NCBI GenBank assembly: GCA_964385045.1
Contig: CAYLNM010000047.1
Location: 1-25,762 of the forward strand
Source of the DNA: CAYLNM01 sp964385045
Lineage (GTDB): Bacteria > Planctomycetota > Phycisphaerae > Phycisphaerales > SM1A02
DNA: 25,762 nucleotides
Direction: 5' to 3'
Part shown: in pieces, positions 1-6,849 of the stretch
Layout of the letters: each line of letters opens with the position of its first letter
Numbering within the stretch: the first letter of the stretch is position 1
Made by a program: the position numbers and the translations under genes
The notes under the pieces: generated by a model
Seen by the model: the letters and a program-made list of their open reading frames with translations, nothing else
Database searches by the model: none
What the model was told of the DNA's origin: nothing

Positions 1-12
1 GGTGAGGCTCAT
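1..12 (-). CDS. Possible start of next gene after thiD (runs off the left edge)
   Basis: On the minus strand an ATG at 12-10 overlaps the thiD stop (TGA at 11-9) in an ATGA arrangement, the classic sign of translational coupling. Only four codons (M-S-L-T) lie inside the window, so no product can be named. The same overlap style occurs at three other gene pairs here, which supports a real start. It may still be chance, because only one overlapping base pattern is needed. Confidence 0.3.
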
Positions 13-839
13 GCGGGCGTGGGGGTCCAGAGGTCGTGGAAGTGGTGCACCGGGCCGTGGCCGGTGCCGACCGACAGGGCGCCGGCGCGGAGGATGGCTC
101 CGAGGACGTACGCCCGGGCCTCGCGCACCGCGTCCGCCGTCGCCCGGTGCCGCGGGCGGAGGGCGGCGACGGCGGAGGACAGCGTGCAGCCGGCGCCGTG
201 GGTGTGGGGCGTGTCGATGCGGGCCGCGGGCAGCTCGACGAGGCCGTCGGCGTCCACGTAGACGTCGTCGCTGGCGTCGCCGCCGAGGTGCCCGCCCTTG
301 AGCAGGACGCCGCGGGGGCCGAGGTCGCGCAGGGCCTCGGCCACCTCGGGCATCGCGGGGCGGGTCACCGCGACCGGCCGGTCGAGCAGGTCGGCGGCCT
401 CGGGCAGGTTGGGGGTCAGGACGTCGGCGAGCGGGAGCAGCCGGTCCCGCACCGCCTCCACCGCGTCGGCCGCGAGCAGGCGGTCGCCGGAGCGGGCGAC
501 CATCACCGGATCGACGACGACGAAGGGCGGTCGCCGCGCCTCGAGGACGTCGGCCACCGCGGTCGCGATCGCGGCGGTGGCGACCATCCCCACCTTGACC
601 GCGTCGATCCGCACGTCGTCGAGGACCGCCTCGACCTGCGCCCGCACGAAGCCGGGATCGACGAGCTCGACCCCGCGCACGCCGCGGGTGTTCTGGGCGG
701 TGAGGGCGGTGATCGCGGCCGCGCCGTAGGCCCCGCAGGCCGACACCGCCTTGAGGTCGGCCTGGATGCCGGCCCCGCCGGAGGGATCGGAGCCCGCGAT
801 CGCGAGCACGTTGGGGATGGGGCGGTCGCCGTCGGTCAT
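9..839 (-). CDS. thiD: Hydroxymethylpyrimidine/phosphomethylpyrimidine kinase ThiD
   Basis: A ribokinase-fold kinase that phosphorylates HMP and HMP-P to HMP-PP for thiamine synthesis in the cytoplasm. The 276-residue product has the substrate-binding motif GSDPSGGAGIQADLK at residues 16-30, the VVDPVM segment, LTPNLPEA, LLKGGHL, and the anion-hole motif GAGCTLSS with the expected catalytic Cys at residue 218. The length matches the family. The frame stays open upstream to a TTG at 923, but the ATG at 839 is preferred: GGAGG lies 5 nt before it, and the family homology begins just after it. A minus-strand TACCCT box at 881-876 could be the -10 element. I saw no TPP riboswitch in the 173-base gap to the divergent neighbour. 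Its stop overlaps a possible downstream start at the window edge. Confidence 0.93.
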   Translation of the reverse strand: MTDGDRPIPNVLAIAGSDPSGGAGIQADLKAVSACGAYGAAAITALTAQNTRGVRGVELVDPGFVRAQVEAVLDDVRIDAVKVGMVATAAIATAVADVLEARRPPFVVVDPVMVARSGDRLLAADAVEAVRDRLLPLADVLTPNLPEAADLLDRPVAVTRPAMPEVAEALRDLGPRGVLLKGGHLGGDASDDVYVDADGLVELPAARIDTPHTHGAGCTLSSAVAALRPRHRATADAVREARAYVLGAILRAGALSVGTGHGPVHHFHDLWTPTPA

Positions 840-875
840 CGGTGCCTCCGGGCCTCCGGGGTCGGAGCCTCGGGC

Positions 876-881
876 AGGGTA
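876..881 (-). promoter_or_regulatory. Candidate -10 box for thiD
   Basis: Read on the minus strand this is TACCCT, which fits the TANNNT -10 pattern. It would start a transcript about 30 nt before the thiD ATG, leaving room for the GGAGG ribosome site. No convincing -35 is visible. Confidence 0.2.
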
Positions 882-1012
882 GCGCGGCGCCGAACCGCGA
901 TCCGTCGGGGCCGTCTGGTACAACCCGCGGCCCGGCGCCGCCCGCTTCCGGACGCGCCCGTGCCCGCGTGAGGGCCCGGCGATCGGCGGTCGGCGGCCGG
1001 CGGAGGAGACGC

Positions 1013-1435
1013 ATGACCGAGCGGATGCCGAGCGAGGCCGAGCGGCGGCGGATGCTGGAGGAGCTCGCCGCGATCCCCCGGCCCGAGCGGCTGGCGTGGA
1101 TGGCGGCGCTGCCGGACGAGCGCCGGGCGGCGTACCGGCGGATCCTCGGTCCCGAGGATCGGAGGAAGCTCGATCAGCTCATGCTCGCCCGGGCCCGCGA
1201 GGCGAGGCGCCCGTCGCTCACCGGCTGGCTGGAGGAGGCGCGGGCGGGCCGGGCCACGAGTCCCGACGCGATGATCGAGGTGCTGCTCGAGATTCGCGAC
1301 CGGCTGCGGCCCAACGACGCGCGGTGGGTGGATCGCATCCGCCGATCGACGGCGGGGCGCGGCTACTCCCGCAAGCAGGCGGCGCTGATCAAGGACCTGT
1401 ACGCGCGGTACTACGGCTCGCCGACGGGGGACTGA
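1013..1435 (+). CDS. Small Arg-rich helical hypothetical protein
   Basis: This 140-residue protein is not recognised. It is highly charged, mostly predicted helix, and has no signal peptide or membrane segment. Arg and Glu dominate the first 75 residues (for example EAERRRMLEELAAI). The C-terminus has the most distinctive segment, GYSRKQAALIKDLYARYYG, which resembles the short 'x-S/T-x-K-Q-x-x-x-I-x-x-L' helices at the ends of several small bacterial proteins of unknown role. The ATG is chosen because GGAGGAG lies just upstream; the frame is open further back only as GC-rich leader. It is divergent from thiD and convergent with the sulfotransferase, so it is probably monocistronic. Nearly every codon ends in G or C, which supports coding. 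The basic character could suit nucleic-acid binding, but that is a guess. Confidence 0.75.
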   Translation: MTERMPSEAERRRMLEELAAIPRPERLAWMAALPDERRAAYRRILGPEDRRKLDQLMLARAREARRPSLTGWLEEARAGRATSPDAMIEVLLEIRDRLRPNDARWVDRIRRSTAGRGYSRKQAALIKDLYARYYGSPTGD

Positions 1436-1463
1436 GCCGGGGCGTGCGCGGGGCGCCGGCTCA
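1433..1463. terminator. Shared hairpin between convergent genes
   Basis: TGAGCCGG at 1433-1440 pairs perfectly with CCGGCTCA at 1456-1463 across a 15-nt loop. Each arm contains the stop codon of one convergent gene (plus gene ending 1435, minus gene ending 1461). There is no T-tract, so this is at best a bidirectional hairpin terminator or RNA 3'-end stabiliser. Confidence 0.4.
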
Positions 1464-3020
1464 CGCGGACGCGTCGTCCACGCCGTCCCCGCCGTCCGCC
1501 GGGTCCCCCTCGGCCGCGGCCGCCGCCTCGCCGATGATCGGGGCGAGGTGCCGCCGGTAGTGGCGCCAGCGGCCGACCGACGACCGATGGACCGGCCGAC
1601 GGACCTGGTCGAGACTCGCCGTCATCGTGACGACGTCGCTCTCGTGGGGCCGCAGGCACGCGTCCGACCACGGCAGGCCCACGTGCTCGACGATCCGCCG
1701 CGTCCACGGCTCGGGGCTCGTGACCAGCTCCTCGTACGGCACCTCGAGCACGCGGTCGCCGGCCCCGTGCGGATCCGACTCGAGCAGCCGCCGCCAGTGG
1801 TCGACGAGCCGCTCGTGCGCGGCGGCGAAGCGGGCGATGTGCTCGAGGTCGTTGGCGAACCACACGGCCCCGCGGAAGCCCTCGAACCAGCACGAGACCG
1901 CCACGTCCCGCGGGTCGCGGAGGCAGTGGAGGACCGTCCCGCCCGGCAGCATCCGCCGCAGCAGGGGCAGGTGCATCGCGTTGAAGGGCTGCTTGTCCGT
2001 GATCCGCGCCGCCTCGGGGGCGTGCGCCCGCATCGCCTCGAGCACGCTGCGGCCCGCCGCGGCGAGCGCGGCGCGATCGAGCTCGCCGGGCCGCTCGACC
2101 CGCGCCGGCAGCTCGTCCTCGTGCGGCTCGAGCGTGCGCACCGCCCGGTGCACGTGCGGCCGCTCGCCGGCGGCGAAGGCGTCGGGGTGGCTGCCGACGA
2201 TGCGCTCCACGAGCGACGTGCCGGAGCGCGGCATGCCGAGGACGTGCACCGGGAGGCGGTCGGTCACGTCGGCCGGCTCGATGGCGGCGAAGACCTCCGG
2301 GGTCCACGCCGCGATCATCCGGTCGACCATCGCGTCGTGGGCGTCCGGGTCGAACGGCCGGGGGACGGCGCGATTGGCCTGCTCCGCCACCTCCCACGCC
2401 CGGTCGTGGTCGCCGCGGCCGGCGTGGATGCGGGCGAGCTCGTACATGCAGTCGGCCTGGTGCCGCAGGCGCCGCGCCGGGGGAGCGGACTCGGGCATCG
2501 AGTTGAAGGAGGCGGAGAGGCTGCGCTCGGCCGCCCGGTCGTCGCCGAGCTGCAGGCACAGGCGGCCGTGCACGAAGAGGACCCGCGGGTCCCGCAGCTT
2601 CTTCTCGACCAGCGGATCGAGGAGCCGTCGGCCGGCCTCGTGGTCGCCGAGCAGATGGTGGAGCTCGGCCTTGTAGGTCAGGGCGCCGGGGTGGGCCGGG
2701 TGCAGCCGCAGCAGGCGGTCGACCGCCTCGATCGCGTCGCGGGGCCGGCCCTCGTTCCGCAGGCACTCGGCCACCATCAGGTACGGGAAGTCGGCCTGGG
2801 GCACCGCCTCGATGACGGCCTCGAAGTCGGCGCGGGCCGCGGCGTGGTCGCCGCGGGCCATCCGCGCCCGGGCGAGGTTGAGCGTGACGTCGGGGTGCGA
2901 CGTCCGGCGGTGGAGGTCGACCAGCAGTCGCAGCGCGACGTCGTGGTCGCCGCGGTCGAGTGCCTGCCGCGCCTCGGCGAGGCGGGCGCCGGGCGTTCCG
3001 GTGAGGGGCTGGATGGCCAT
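1461..3020 (-). CDS. TPR-domain sulfotransferase family protein
   Basis: A predicted PAPS-dependent sulfotransferase of 519 residues. The N-terminal half (about residues 8-245) is a run of TPR-like helical pairs. The C-terminal half is a Sulfotransfer_3-type domain with the 5'-phosphosulfate loop GMPRSGTSL at residues 262-270 and the 3'-phosphate motif CLRDPRDVAVS around 366-376. TPR-sulfotransferase fusions are a known bacterial architecture related to tyrosylprotein sulfotransferases; the acceptor (protein, sugar or lipid) cannot be read from sequence. No signal peptide or membrane helix is seen, so it is probably cytosolic. The ATG is preferred over a GTG 21 codons upstream because a minus-strand TAGGAT box ends exactly 7 nt before it and the intervening codons look like untranslated leader. 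The last 20 residues are acidic and Gly/Ala-rich. It lies downstream of ychF with a 216-base gap. Confidence 0.88.
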   Translation of the reverse strand: MAIQPLTGTPGARLAEARQALDRGDHDVALRLLVDLHRRTSHPDVTLNLARARMARGDHAAARADFEAVIEAVPQADFPYLMVAECLRNEGRPRDAIEAVDRLLRLHPAHPGALTYKAELHHLLGDHEAGRRLLDPLVEKKLRDPRVLFVHGRLCLQLGDDRAAERSLSASFNSMPESAPPARRLRHQADCMYELARIHAGRGDHDRAWEVAEQANRAVPRPFDPDAHDAMVDRMIAAWTPEVFAAIEPADVTDRLPVHVLGMPRSGTSLVERIVGSHPDAFAAGERPHVHRAVRTLEPHEDELPARVERPGELDRAALAAAGRSVLEAMRAHAPEAARITDKQPFNAMHLPLLRRMLPGGTVLHCLRDPRDVAVSCWFEGFRGAVWFANDLEHIARFAAAHERLVDHWRRLLESDPHGAGDRVLEVPYEELVTSPEPWTRRIVEHVGLPWSDACLRPHESDVVTMTASLDQVRRPVHRSSVGRWRHYRRHLAPIIGEAAAAAEGDPADGGDGVDDASA

Positions 3021-3027
3021 GGTCGCG

Positions 3028-3033
3028 ATCCTA
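3028..3033 (-). promoter_or_regulatory. Candidate -10 box, leaderless spacing, for the sulfotransferase gene
   Basis: Minus-strand TAGGAT followed by seven bases and then the ATG at 3020. A start site 6-7 nt past a TANNNT box would place the transcript 5' end on the start codon itself. No Shine-Dalgarno of normal strength precedes this ATG. Confidence 0.35.
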
Positions 3034-3236
3034 CGTCCTGTCCGTCGGAGCCGCCGGAGCCTCGGCCGACGGGGCACGACCACGAGCCGCGCCGGGGCCG
3101 CTCCGGCGACGCGCCGCCGAGTCGCCGTCCTCGCCCCCGGGGCCAGGCGCCGCCTTCGACCGTCGCCGGCCCGCGTCGACTCGCCGATCCGGACGGGGGA
3201 CGGACGCGGCGGACGGGGCGGACGCGGAGGGTGCGA

Positions 3237-4358
3237 TCAGACGTTGAAGAGGAAGTGGCAGACGTCCGCGTCCTGCAGCACGTAGTCCTTGCCCTCGATG
3301 CGCATCCGGCCCGCCTCCCGGATCGCCTTCTCGCTGCCCAGCTCCTCGAGGTCGTCCACCGAGTAGACCTCGGCCCGGATGAAGCCGCGCTCGAAGTCGG
3401 TGTGGATGACGCCCGCGGCCTCGGGGCCCTTGGCGCCCTGCCGCACCGTCCACGCCCGGATCTCCTTGGGGCCGGCGGTGTAGAAGGACTGCAGGCCGAG
3501 CAGCCGATAGCAGGCCCGGGCGAGCTTGGCGAGGGCGGGCTCCTCCATGCCGTAGTCGGCGAGCATCTCCGCCCGGTCCTCCGGGTCGAGCTCGGCCAGC
3601 TCCGCCTCGATCGCCGCGCACACCGGCACGACCTCCGAGGCCTCGGCCTCGGCGTGGGCCCGCACCCGCGCCGCCATCTCGCCCGCCCCGAGGACGTCCG
3701 ACTCGTCGACGTTGGCGACGTAGAGGATCGGCTTGGCGGTGATGAGGCCGAGGCCGCGGAGGATCCGGCGGTCCTCGCTCCCCGGCTCGCCGAAGTCCTC
3801 GAGCACGGTGCGGACGGTCCGGGCGTCCTCGAGCGTCGGCTTCAGGCGCTCGAGGATCGCCTTGCGCTTCATCGCCTCCGCGTCGCGGCTGCGGGCGGCC
3901 CGCTCGGCCCGGGGCAGGGCGGACTCGACCACCTGCAGGTCGGCGAGGATGAGCTCGGTGCGGATCGTGTCGATGTCGCGGATCGGATCCACGCTGCCGT
4001 CGACGTGGGTGATCTCCTCGCCGCCGGCGGCCTTCTCGAAGCACCGCACGACCTGCACGATCGCGTCCACCTCGCGGATGTGGCTCAGGAAGGTGTTGCC
4101 GAGGCCCTCGCCGCCGCTCGCCCCCCGCACGATGCCGGCGATGTCGACGAGCCGCAGCATCGCGGGGATCACCTTCTGCGTCTCGATGTGGGCGTTGATC
4201 CGGGCGAGCCGCGGGTCGGGGATCGGCACGATCCCGACGTTGGGCTCGATCGTCGCGAAGGGATAGTTCGCGGCCAGGGCGCCGGCGGCGGTCAGGGCGT
4301 TGAAGAGCGTGCTCTTGCCGACGTTCGGCAGGCCGACGATCCCGGCTTCCATCGACAT
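3237..4358 (-). CDS. ychF: YchF/OLA1-family nucleotide-binding protein
   Basis: A universally conserved Obg-related P-loop NTPase that binds ribosomes and often prefers ATP to GTP; it is linked to stress responses. The 373-residue product has the G1 loop GLPNVGKST at residues 9-17 and the switch region DIAGIVRGASGGEGLGN. Where classical GTPases have NKxD it has NVDE at 216-219, the YchF signature that relaxes guanine specificity. A coiled-coil helical insert follows the G domain, and a C-terminal TGS domain holds the segment FYTAGPKEIRAW. Length is normal for the family. Two ATGs lie 6 bases apart; the first (4358) is chosen because AGGAG sits 11 nt upstream. The open frame continues upstream to 4649 but only as Pro/Arg-rich leader without homology. 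A minus-strand TATCGT at 4486-4481 is a possible -10 box. Confidence 0.96.
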   Translation of the reverse strand: MSMEAGIVGLPNVGKSTLFNALTAAGALAANYPFATIEPNVGIVPIPDPRLARINAHIETQKVIPAMLRLVDIAGIVRGASGGEGLGNTFLSHIREVDAIVQVVRCFEKAAGGEEITHVDGSVDPIRDIDTIRTELILADLQVVESALPRAERAARSRDAEAMKRKAILERLKPTLEDARTVRTVLEDFGEPGSEDRRILRGLGLITAKPILYVANVDESDVLGAGEMAARVRAHAEAEASEVVPVCAAIEAELAELDPEDRAEMLADYGMEEPALAKLARACYRLLGLQSFYTAGPKEIRAWTVRQGAKGPEAAGVIHTDFERGFIRAEVYSVDDLEELGSEKAIREAGRMRIEGKDYVLQDADVCHFLFNV

Positions 4359-4651
4359 GGGACGTGGGGCTCCTGGGCTCAAGGGGACGCGGGGGGCGAT
4401 CGAGGATCCGCCGGCCCGCGGGCCGCGCGGGCCCGGCGATCGCGGGCGGGCGGGTGGCGGCGACGGGGACGGGGACGCGGACGATAGCGACCTCGGCGGC
4501 CCGCGGTGGAGCCCGCGTCGGGGCCCGCGGTTCCCGGACCTCCCGCGGCTCGACGGGGGGCCCGGGGCCCGGGGATCGTGGTCACGGCGCGACGCTCCGT
4601 GGGCTCCGGACGCCGTTGCGTGTACGGTCTCCTCACCGCTGGAGCCCACCC
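4359..4651. other. Divergent intergenic region, ychF / propeller gene
   Basis: This 293-base spacer separates two divergent genes. It holds a GAC-rich short repeat near 4463-4481 and two -10-like boxes: minus-strand TATCGT at 4486-4481 towards ychF, and plus-strand TACGGT at 4623-4628 towards the propeller gene. No small gene was found. Confidence 0.4.
4623..4628 (+). promoter_or_regulatory. Candidate -10 box for the propeller gene
   Basis: TACGGT preceded directly by TG. A start site near 4635 would leave a leader of about 17 nt that still contains the GGAG ribosome site at 4641-4644. No -35 match is visible. Confidence 0.25.
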
Positions 4652-6172
4652 GTGATCGAGTCCACCGCCCGCCGACCCGTCCCCGTCTCCGTCTCCGTGT
4701 CCGTCCCCGTCTCCGACCCCCGGCGCCGCCCGTCGCGGGGCCGCCGTCCGGCCGCCGTCGCGTGCGGCCTGGCGGCGGCGCTCCTCGCCGCCGTGGCTCC
4801 CGCCGGGGCGGGCCCGCCCGGACCGGTCGAGTCCTGGCGGCAGCTCACGGTCGAGCCCTTCGGCTTCGGGATGTTCGAGCCCACGATCTCCGCCGACGGC
4901 AGCCGCATCGCGTTTCGCACCTCCGCGGACCTCGCCGGGGCCAATGCGGACGGGAGCTTCGAGGTCTTCGTCGCCGACGTGACCACCGGCGAGCTCGTGC
5001 AGGTCACGGACCTTCCCGCGGGCACCGCCGCGTTCACGCCGCTGATCACGCCCGACGGCGAGCGCGTCATCTTCCGGTCGGCCTTCGACGTCACCGGCGG
5101 CGGGCAGGCGGACACGTTCGAGCTCTGGGAGGCCGATCTCGAGACCGGCACCTTCCGGCAGGTGACGGACAATCCGCCGAACACGCCCGTCTTCGAGCCC
5201 CGGCTCTCGGGCGACGGCCGATTCGTGGTGTTCACGTCCCGCATCGACCCCGTCGGCCGCAACGGCGACGGCAGTCTCGAGGTCTTCCGACTCGACGTCG
5301 CCACCGGCGAGACGATCCAGATCTCGGACAACGCGGTCGCCCTCGCCCAGCACCCCGACGTGAGCGGCGACGGCTCCCGGATCGTGTGGAGCGATCGCGG
5401 GAGCTACGACGGGACCAATCCCGAGGGAGGGCTCGAGATCTGGCTGTGGGACGAGGACGCCGGGATCTCGTCCGTCACCCGCCAGCCGGGATCCGGGCTG
5501 CGCACCGAGCTGCCGAGGATCGACGGGGCGGGGGAACGGGTGCTCTTCGTCTCGCTGTTCGACTTCAGCGGGCAGGGAGCGATCGGCAACAAGCTGTTCC
5601 TCGCCGAGCTCGCGACGGGCGACGTGACGCTGCTCACGAACCCGGGCAATCCCGGCGGCGGCGAGGACTACCCGGACGGCGCGCTGTCGCCCGACGGCGC
5701 GTACGCGTGGTTCGAGAGCGGCCGCGATCTCGTCGGCGCGAACCCCGACGCCAACCGCGAGCTCTTCGCCTACGAGATCGCCACCGCAACGCTCCTTCAG
5801 GTCACCGACACCACGGGTGGGGTGTCGCTGATCCAGCTGAGTGACGACGCGACGCGGCGGTCGATCGCGATCGCCCGCGACACGGGCGTGGTCGCGTACC
5901 GCTCGGAGCAGGACCTCGACCCGGACGTCGTCAACGGCCCCGACGGCACGAACCTCGACCTGTTCGCCGGCCTGCCGCCCGGTTTCGTGCTGCCGTGCGG
6001 ACCCGCGGACGTGGACGGCAGCGGCGCGGTCGGCCTCGAGGACCTGCTCGCGGTGCTCGCGGGGTGGGGGCCGGCGCGCCCCGGGGCCGCAGCCGACGTC
6101 GACGGCGACGGGACGGTCGGGCTGGAGGACCTGCTGGCGGTGCTGGGAGCCTTCGACGCGCCGTGTCCGTGA
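4652..6172 (+). CDS. Secreted PD40/TolB-like beta-propeller protein with dockerin-like tail
   Basis: An exported 506-residue protein. Residues 34-53 form a signal peptide (hydrophobic CGLAAALLAAVAPAGAG) after an Arg-rich n-region. That n-region is unusually long and includes the repeat VSVSVSVPVS near residues 12-21. Residues 60-445 contain about six PD40-like blades, each with a phrase such as SADGSRIAF, SGDGRFVVF or SPDGAYAWF. Residues 449-506 form two EF-hand-like loops (DVDGSGAVGLEDLL and DVDGDGTVGLEDLL) flanked by Cys, a dockerin-like tail. No catalytic site is evident, so a binding or structural role is likely. The GTG at 4652 is chosen because GGAG lies 7 nt upstream and it keeps the signal peptide near the N-terminus. 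The stop overlaps the start of the acetyltransferase gene. Confidence 0.85.
   Translation: MIESTARRPVPVSVSVSVPVSDPRRRPSRGRRPAAVACGLAAALLAAVAPAGAGPPGPVESWRQLTVEPFGFGMFEPTISADGSRIAFRTSADLAGANADGSFEVFVADVTTGELVQVTDLPAGTAAFTPLITPDGERVIFRSAFDVTGGGQADTFELWEADLETGTFRQVTDNPPNTPVFEPRLSGDGRFVVFTSRIDPVGRNGDGSLEVFRLDVATGETIQISDNAVALAQHPDVSGDGSRIVWSDRGSYDGTNPEGGLEIWLWDEDAGISSVTRQPGSGLRTELPRIDGAGERVLFVSLFDFSGQGAIGNKLFLAELATGDVTLLTNPGNPGGGEDYPDGALSPDGAYAWFESGRDLVGANPDANRELFAYEIATATLLQVTDTTGGVSLIQLSDDATRRSIAIARDTGVVAYRSEQDLDPDVVNGPDGTNLDLFAGLPPGFVLPCGPADVDGSGAVGLEDLLAVLAGWGPARPGAAADVDGDGTVGLEDLLAVLGAFDAPCP
4682..4717 (+). repeat. Degenerate GTCTCC hexanucleotide repeat inside a CDS
   Basis: About six tandem copies of GTCTCC or one-base variants (GTCCCC, GTGTCC) encode alternating Val-Ser/Pro. 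The unit is 6 bp, so copy-number change keeps the frame and would only lengthen or shorten the stretch before the signal peptide. Confidence 0.6.
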
Positions 6173-6837
6173 GCGAGCCGGCCGCGGGGCTGCGGATCGA
6201 GCGGCTGCGGCCGCCGCGGATCGAGGCCATGCTCGATCACGAGGAGCGGTACGACGCGCAGTCGGGCACGCGGGGCGACCTGCCCCACGGCCCGCGGGAG
6301 GCGGGCGAGACGCGGCCGCGGGCGGACCGCCGGGACGCGCTGCGATCCGGTCTCCGGCGGGCGGTCGGCGCCCCGGACTGGGGGCGCACCTGGGTCGCGG
6401 TGGACGGGGCGGGCGCGGTGCGCGGGCACGCGTCGCTGCGGTGGGTACCGCCCTCGGGCGCCCCGCACCGGGCGTGGTGCTCGCTGGGCCTCGAGCGTCG
6501 CTGGCGGGGCCGCGGCGAGGGCCGGCGGCTGCTGCGGGCCGCGATCGCGTGGGCCGAGAGCAGGACGGAGCTGGCCTGGATCGACCTCGGCGTCTTCGCC
6601 GAGAACGCGCCGGCGATCGCGCTCTACGCCTCCGAGGGCTTCGTCGAGGTGGGGCGGGTGCCGGACCGCTTCCGCGTCGGCGGACGCTCGATCGAGGACG
6701 TGCTCATGGCCCGGCCGGTGGCGGGGGGCGCCGCGGACGGGACCGCGGACGGGACCGCGGACCGGTCGGCGGACGGGACCGCGGGCGGACCGGTGGGGGT
6801 GGACGCGGACGTCGACGTGGACACGGACACGGACTGA
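6169..6837 (+). CDS. GNAT-family N-acetyltransferase
   Basis: A predicted cytosolic acetyl-CoA-dependent acetyltransferase of 222 residues; the acceptor amine is unknown. The acetyl-CoA pyrophosphate loop is RWRGRGEG at residues 111-118, and the family's late motif appears as ENAPAIALYASEGF at 145-158, ending with the usual Y...GF pair. The domain is complete by about residue 185. The tail beyond it is low-complexity: repeats of ADGT followed by DVDVDTDTD, encoded by GCGGACGGGACC and GAC-based repeats. The start is taken as the GTG in a GTGA overlap with the preceding stop (6169-6172); an in-frame GTG six bases earlier is equally possible. Overlap implies translational coupling with the secreted propeller gene, though the two functions have no obvious link. 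The 3' end is 12 nt from a convergent gene. Confidence 0.85.
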   Translation: MSEPAAGLRIERLRPPRIEAMLDHEERYDAQSGTRGDLPHGPREAGETRPRADRRDALRSGLRRAVGAPDWGRTWVAVDGAGAVRGHASLRWVPPSGAPHRAWCSLGLERRWRGRGEGRRLLRAAIAWAESRTELAWIDLGVFAENAPAIALYASEGFVEVGRVPDRFRVGGRSIEDVLMARPVAGGAADGTADGTADRSADGTAGGPVGVDADVDVDTDTD

Positions 6838-6849
6838 GCCGGGGTGGAG

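Noticed and set aside
915..926. TACAAC as a -10 box for the small Arg-rich gene
   Set aside because: The last base is not T, and it lies almost 100 nt from the start with no -35, so support is too weak to list.
840..1012. TPP riboswitch upstream of thiD
   Set aside because: I looked for the conserved CUGAGA and related blocks on the minus strand and did not find them; the leader would also be too short from the -10 candidate.
1548..4487. A 979-codon plus-strand frame across the sulfotransferase and ychF
   Set aside because: It is the mirror of two well-recognised minus-strand genes, and its translation has no known motif.
4359..4649. N-terminal extension of YchF by 97 codons
   Set aside because: The extension is Pro/Arg/Ser low-complexity, and YchF proteins begin within a few residues of the GLPNVGKST loop.
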